Assembly (NCBI GenBank): GCA_946902985.2 | Contig: OX336397.1 | Coordinates: 152,699,890-152,763,889, forward strand | Reading direction: 5' to 3' | Origin: Meconema thalassinum | Taxonomy: Eukaryota > Arthropoda > Insecta > Orthoptera > Tettigoniidae | DNA length: 64,000 bases | Part shown: positions 61,001 to 64,000 of the stretch, one piece after another | Layout: every line of letters begins with the position of its first letter | Position numbering within the stretch: the stretch's first letter is position 1 | Made by a program: the position numbers and the translations under genes | Notes under the pieces: model-generated | The model's input: only the letters and a program-made list of their open reading frames with translations | Database searches by the model: none | Told to the model about the DNA's origin: nothing

Positions 61001-63300
61001 TGTTTGAAGCTATTTTCTGCGCCCCCTATATGACAGCCCTAGGGCCGCCCCTGGGTAACGGGGTTAATAAGGGGTGGACATACATTATGGTGTTTGAAGC
61101 TATTTTCTGCGCCCCCTATATGACAGCCCCAGGACCACCCCTGGGTAACGGGGTTAATAAGGGGAGGACATACATTATGGTGTTTGAAGCTATTTTCTGC
61201 GCCCCCTATATGACAGCCTTAGGGCCACCCCTGGGTAACGGGGTTAATAAGGGGTGGACATACATTATGGTGTTTGAAGCTATTTTCAGCGCTCTCTATA
61301 TGACAGCCCTAGGGCCACCCCTGGGTAACGGGGTTAATAAGGGGTGGACATACATTATGGTGTTTGAAGCTATTTTCTGCGCTCCCTATATGACAGCCCT
61401 AGGGCCACCCCTGGGTAACGGGGTTAATAAGGGGTGGACATACATTATGGTGTTTGAAGTTATTTTCTGCGCCCCCTATATGACAGCCCTAGGGCCATCC
61501 CTGGGTAACGGGGTTAATAAGGGGTGGACATACATTATTGTGTTTGAAGCTATTTTCTGCGCTCCCTATATGACAGCCCTAGGGCCACCCCTGGGTAACG
61601 GGGTTAATAAGGGGTGGACATACATTATGGTGTTTGAAGCTATTTTCTGCGCCCCCTATATGACAGCCCTAGGGTCACCCCTGGGTAACGGGGTTAATAA
61701 GGGGTGGACATACATTATGGTGTTTGAAGCTATTTTCTGCGCCCCCTATATGACAGCCCTAGGGCCACCCCTGGGTAAAGGGGTTAATAAGGGGTGGACA
61801 TACATTATGGTGTTTGAAGCTATTTTCTGCGCCCCCTATATGACAGCCCTAGGGCCACCCCTGGGTAACGGGGTTAATAAGGGGTGGACATACATTTTAG
61901 TGTTTGAAGCTATTTTCTGCGCTCTCTACATGACAGCCCTAGGGCCACCCCTGGGTAACGGGGTTAATAAGGGGTGGACATACATTATGGTGTTTGAAGC
62001 TATTTTCTGCGCCCCCTATATGACAGCCCTAGGGCCACCCCTGGGTAACGGGGTTAATAAGGGGTGGACATACATTATGGTGTTTGAAGCTATTTTCTGC
62101 GCCCCCTATATGACAGCCCTAGGGCCACCCCAGGGTAACGGGGTTAATAAGGGGTGGACATACATTATGGTGTTTGAAGCTATTTTCTGCGCTCCCTATA
62201 TGACAGCCCTAGGGCCACCCCTGTGTAACGGGGTTAATAAGGGGTGGACATACATTATGGTGTTTAAAGCTATTTTCTGCGCTCCCTATATGACAGCCCT
62301 AGGGCCACCCCTGGGTAACGGGGTTAATAAGGGGAGGACATACATTATGGTGTTTGAAGCTATTTTCTGCGCCCCCTATATGACAGCCCCAGGGCCAACC
62401 CAGGGTAACGGGGTTAATAAGGGGAGGACATACATTATGGTGTTTGAAGCTATTTTCTGCGCTCCCTATATGACAGCCCTAGGGCCACCCCTGGGTAACG
62501 GGGTTAATAAGGGGTGGACATACATTATGGTGTTTGAAGCTATTTTCTGCGCCCCCTATATGACAGCCCTAGGGCCACCCCTGGGTAACGGGGTTAATAA
62601 GGGGTGGACATACATTATGGTGTTTGAAGCTATTTTCTGCGCTCCCTATATGACAGCCTTAGGGCCACCCCTGGGTAACGGGGTTAATAAGGGGAGGACA
62701 TACATTACTGTGTTTGAAGCTATTTTCTGCGCTCCCTATATGACAGCCCTAGGGCCACCCCTGGGTAACGGGGTTAATAAGGGGTGGACATACATTATGG
62801 TGTTTGAAGCTATTTTCTGCGCTCCCTATATGACAGCCCTAGGGCCACCCCTGGGTAACGGGGTTAATAAGGGGTGGACATACATTACTGTGTTTGAAGC
62901 TATTTTCTGCGCTCCCTATATGACAGCCCTAGGGCCACCCCTGGGTAACGGGGTTAATAAGGGGTGGACATACATTATGGTGTTTGAAGCTATTTTCTGC
63001 GCCCCCTATATGACAGCCCTAGGGCCACCCCAGGGTGACGGGGTTAATAAGGGGTGGACATACATTATAGTGTTTGAAGCTATTTTCTGCGCTCCCTATA
63101 TGACAGCCCTAGGACCACCCCTGGGTAACGGGGCTAATAAGGGGTGGACATACATTATGGTGTTTGAAGCTATTTTCTGCGCTCCCTATATGACAGCCCT
63201 AGGGCCACTCCTGAGTAACGGGGTTAATAAGGGGAGGACATACATTATGGTGTTTGAAGCTATTTTCTGCGCTCCCTATATGACAGCCCTAGGGCCACCC
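61000..63300 (+). repeat. Higher-order repeat D, copy D2
   Basis: This is the second D copy with the markers listed for D1. It lacks one monomer between the gaagtt monomer (61451) and the gctctctaca monomer (61921): the distance is 470 bp against 560 bp in D1. Private changes include ccatccctggg near 61497, gggtaaagggg near 61776 and cattttagtg near 61894. Correspondence with D1 ends near 63300, where gaagttatt monomers begin a further copy. Confidence 0.87.
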
Positions 63301-64000
63301 CTGGGTAACGGGGTTAATAAGGGGTGGACATACATTATGGTGTTTGAAGTTATTTTCTGCGCCCCCTATATGACAGCCCTAGGGCCACCCCTGGGTAACG
63401 GGGTTAATAAGGGGTGGACATACATTATGGTGTTTGAAGTTATTTTCTGCGCACCCTATATGACAGCCCTAGGGCCACCCCTGGGTAACGGGGTTAATAA
63501 GGGGTGGACATACATTATGGTGTTTGAAGCTATTTTCTGCGCTCCCTATATGACAGCCCTAGGGCCACCCCTGGGTAACGGGGTTAATAAGGGGTGGACA
63601 TACATTATGGTGTTTGAAGCTATTTTCTGCGCCCCCTATATGACAGCCCTAGGGCCACCCCTGGGTAACGGGGTTAATAAGGGGTGGACATACATTATGG
63701 TGTTTGAAGCTATTTTCTGCGCCCCCTATATGACAGCCCTAGGGCCACCCCTGGGTAACGGGGTTAATAAGGGGTGGACATACATTATGGTGTTTGAAGC
63801 TATTTTCTGCGCTCCCTATATGACAGCCCTAGGGCCACCCCTGGGTAACGGGGTTAATAAGGGGTGGACATACATTATGGTGTTTGAAGCTATTTTCTGC
63901 GCCCCCTATATGACAGCCCTAGGGCCACCCCTGGGTAACGGGGTTAATAAGGGGTGGACATACATTATAGTGTTTGAAGCTATTTTCTGCGCTCTCTACA
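63301..64000 (+). repeat. Higher-order repeat D, copy D3 (cut by window edge)
   Basis: Two gaagttatt monomers (63341 and 63431) are followed 560 bp later by gctctctaca at 63991, the same distance as in D1 (57941 to 58501). The stretch matches D1 at an offset of 5,490 bp (61 monomers). D1's gttaatcagg is gttaataagg here, and a tgcgcaccc near 63450 is private. The window ends inside this copy, so the array and probably the D periodicity continue to the right. Confidence 0.8.

Larger units (their letters stand above)
1..64000 (+). repeat. 90-bp tandem satellite array, about 711 monomers, fills the window
   Basis: The sequence returns to itself every 90 bases from the first to the last base; for example gctattttctgcg recurs at 91, 181 and 271. 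Each monomer holds, in order, gaagctattttctgcg, a cctatatgacag block, the 10-bp palindrome gccctagggc, a C-rich ccacccctggg, then taacggggttaataagggg and ggacatacattatggtg. All copies lie in the same orientation and I found no inverted monomer. The consensus is about 50% G+C. Copies differ mainly by recurrent point changes, such as gctccc/gccccc, ggtgg/ggagg and ctgggt/cagggt/ctgagt. Indels are rare and mostly 1 bp. No unique DNA interrupts it. Array size and multi-level periodicity fit eukaryotic satellite DNA. I do not recognise the family or the host lineage; both array ends lie outside the window. Confidence 0.97.
53920..64000 (+). other. Longest stop-free frame through the satellite (3,360 codons, open at window end); judged non-coding
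   Basis: After the one-base deletion near 53912, no net indel and no in-frame stop occurs up to the last base. An ATG at 53920 is therefore followed by at least 3,360 open codons of the 30-residue repeat (MTALGPPLGNGVNKGW with a MVFEAIFCAPY tail). I see no signal peptide, no non-repetitive N-terminus, no splice context and no known domain. The open frame follows from a stop-free 90-bp monomer. A transcribed, translated repeat protein cannot be ruled out from sequence alone, but I consider it unlikely. Confidence 0.8.

Noticed and set aside
1..64000. CRISPR array
   Set aside because: There are no unique spacers between repeats; the 90-bp monomers abut directly, and no cas-like gene is present.
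1..64000. Telomere-like motifs (ctaggg, ggggtta) as a sign of telomeric origin
   Set aside because: Each occurs once or so per 90-bp monomer as part of a complex sequence, never as a short tandem run of a telomere unit.
1..64000. CENP-B box
   Set aside because: The consensus has no TTCG followed at the right spacing by the A and CGGG of the box. The only ttcg forms I saw (16361 and 19151, tgttcgaag) do not continue with a match.
1..64000. Transposon, rRNA spacer or tRNA origin
   Set aside because: No terminal inverted repeats, transposase-like reading frame, rRNA stretch, or tRNA-like A and B boxes could be recognised. An origin from a tandem repeat inside a mobile element or spacer is possible but unsupported here.
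1..64000. Bacterial or phage origin
   Set aside because: A 64-kb pure tandem array with nested higher-order periods, no ribosome-binding-site-led genes and no other content does not fit a prokaryotic replicon.
1..64000. Artificial or purely assembly-generated repeat
   Set aside because: Copies carry many independent private variants and different block orders, which simple looping of an assembler would not produce. Local copy-number errors in the most identical blocks (B1/B2, F1/F2, G1/G2) remain possible.

Overview
The whole 64 kb window is one uninterrupted array of a 90-bp tandem repeat, about 711 copies, all head to tail on the same strand. I see no unique sequence, transposon insertion, RNA gene or ordinary gene in it. 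A homogeneous array of this size points to eukaryotic satellite DNA (centromeric, pericentromeric, subtelomeric or another heterochromatic block) from a long-read assembly. The monomer is about 50% G+C, matches no satellite I can name, and gives no clue to the species.

Because 90 is divisible by 3 and one of the six frames of the consensus has no stop codon, the array reads as giant open frames (about 30 residues per monomer, containing MTALGPPLGNGVNKGW). I judge these to be by-products of the repeat. One open frame in six is expected by chance for a 30-codon monomer, recurrent variants are mostly amino-acid changing, and scattered 1-2 bp indels, one 5-bp deletion and a few point stops break the frame. 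The longest open stretch runs from 53920 off the right edge (at least 3,360 codons).

The real structure is above the monomer level. Diagnostic point variants and indels recur at long fixed distances, revealing nested higher-order repeats (HORs) that differ along the window. (1) 1.4-11.1 kb: a 40-monomer unit (3,600 bp) and a 33-monomer derivative lacking 7 monomers. (2) 11.1-16.0 kb: a mosaic, more heterogeneous zone with 4-, 5- and 9-monomer spacings. (3) 16.0-21.7 kb: a 31-monomer unit (2,790 bp) in two nearly identical copies. (4) 20.4-33.2 kb: overlapping duplications at offsets of 6,389, 5,400 and 2,249 bp. (5) 33.2-43.4 kb: rearranged versions of the same blocks, with a 49-monomer spacing of about 4,411 bp. 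(6) 41.1-56.5 kb: a 107-monomer (about 9.63 kb) duplication with a 32-monomer (2,880 bp) HOR inside it. (7) 57.5-64.0 kb: a 38/39-monomer HOR (3,420/3,510 bp) whose third copy is cut by the window edge.

The near identity of the large copies (about 3 differences in 2.8 kb for the 31-mer pair) against greater divergence between neighbouring monomers is the signature of recent unequal exchange or other segmental amplification of multi-monomer blocks. No genes act together here; the biology is of a fast-evolving, recently homogenised satellite.
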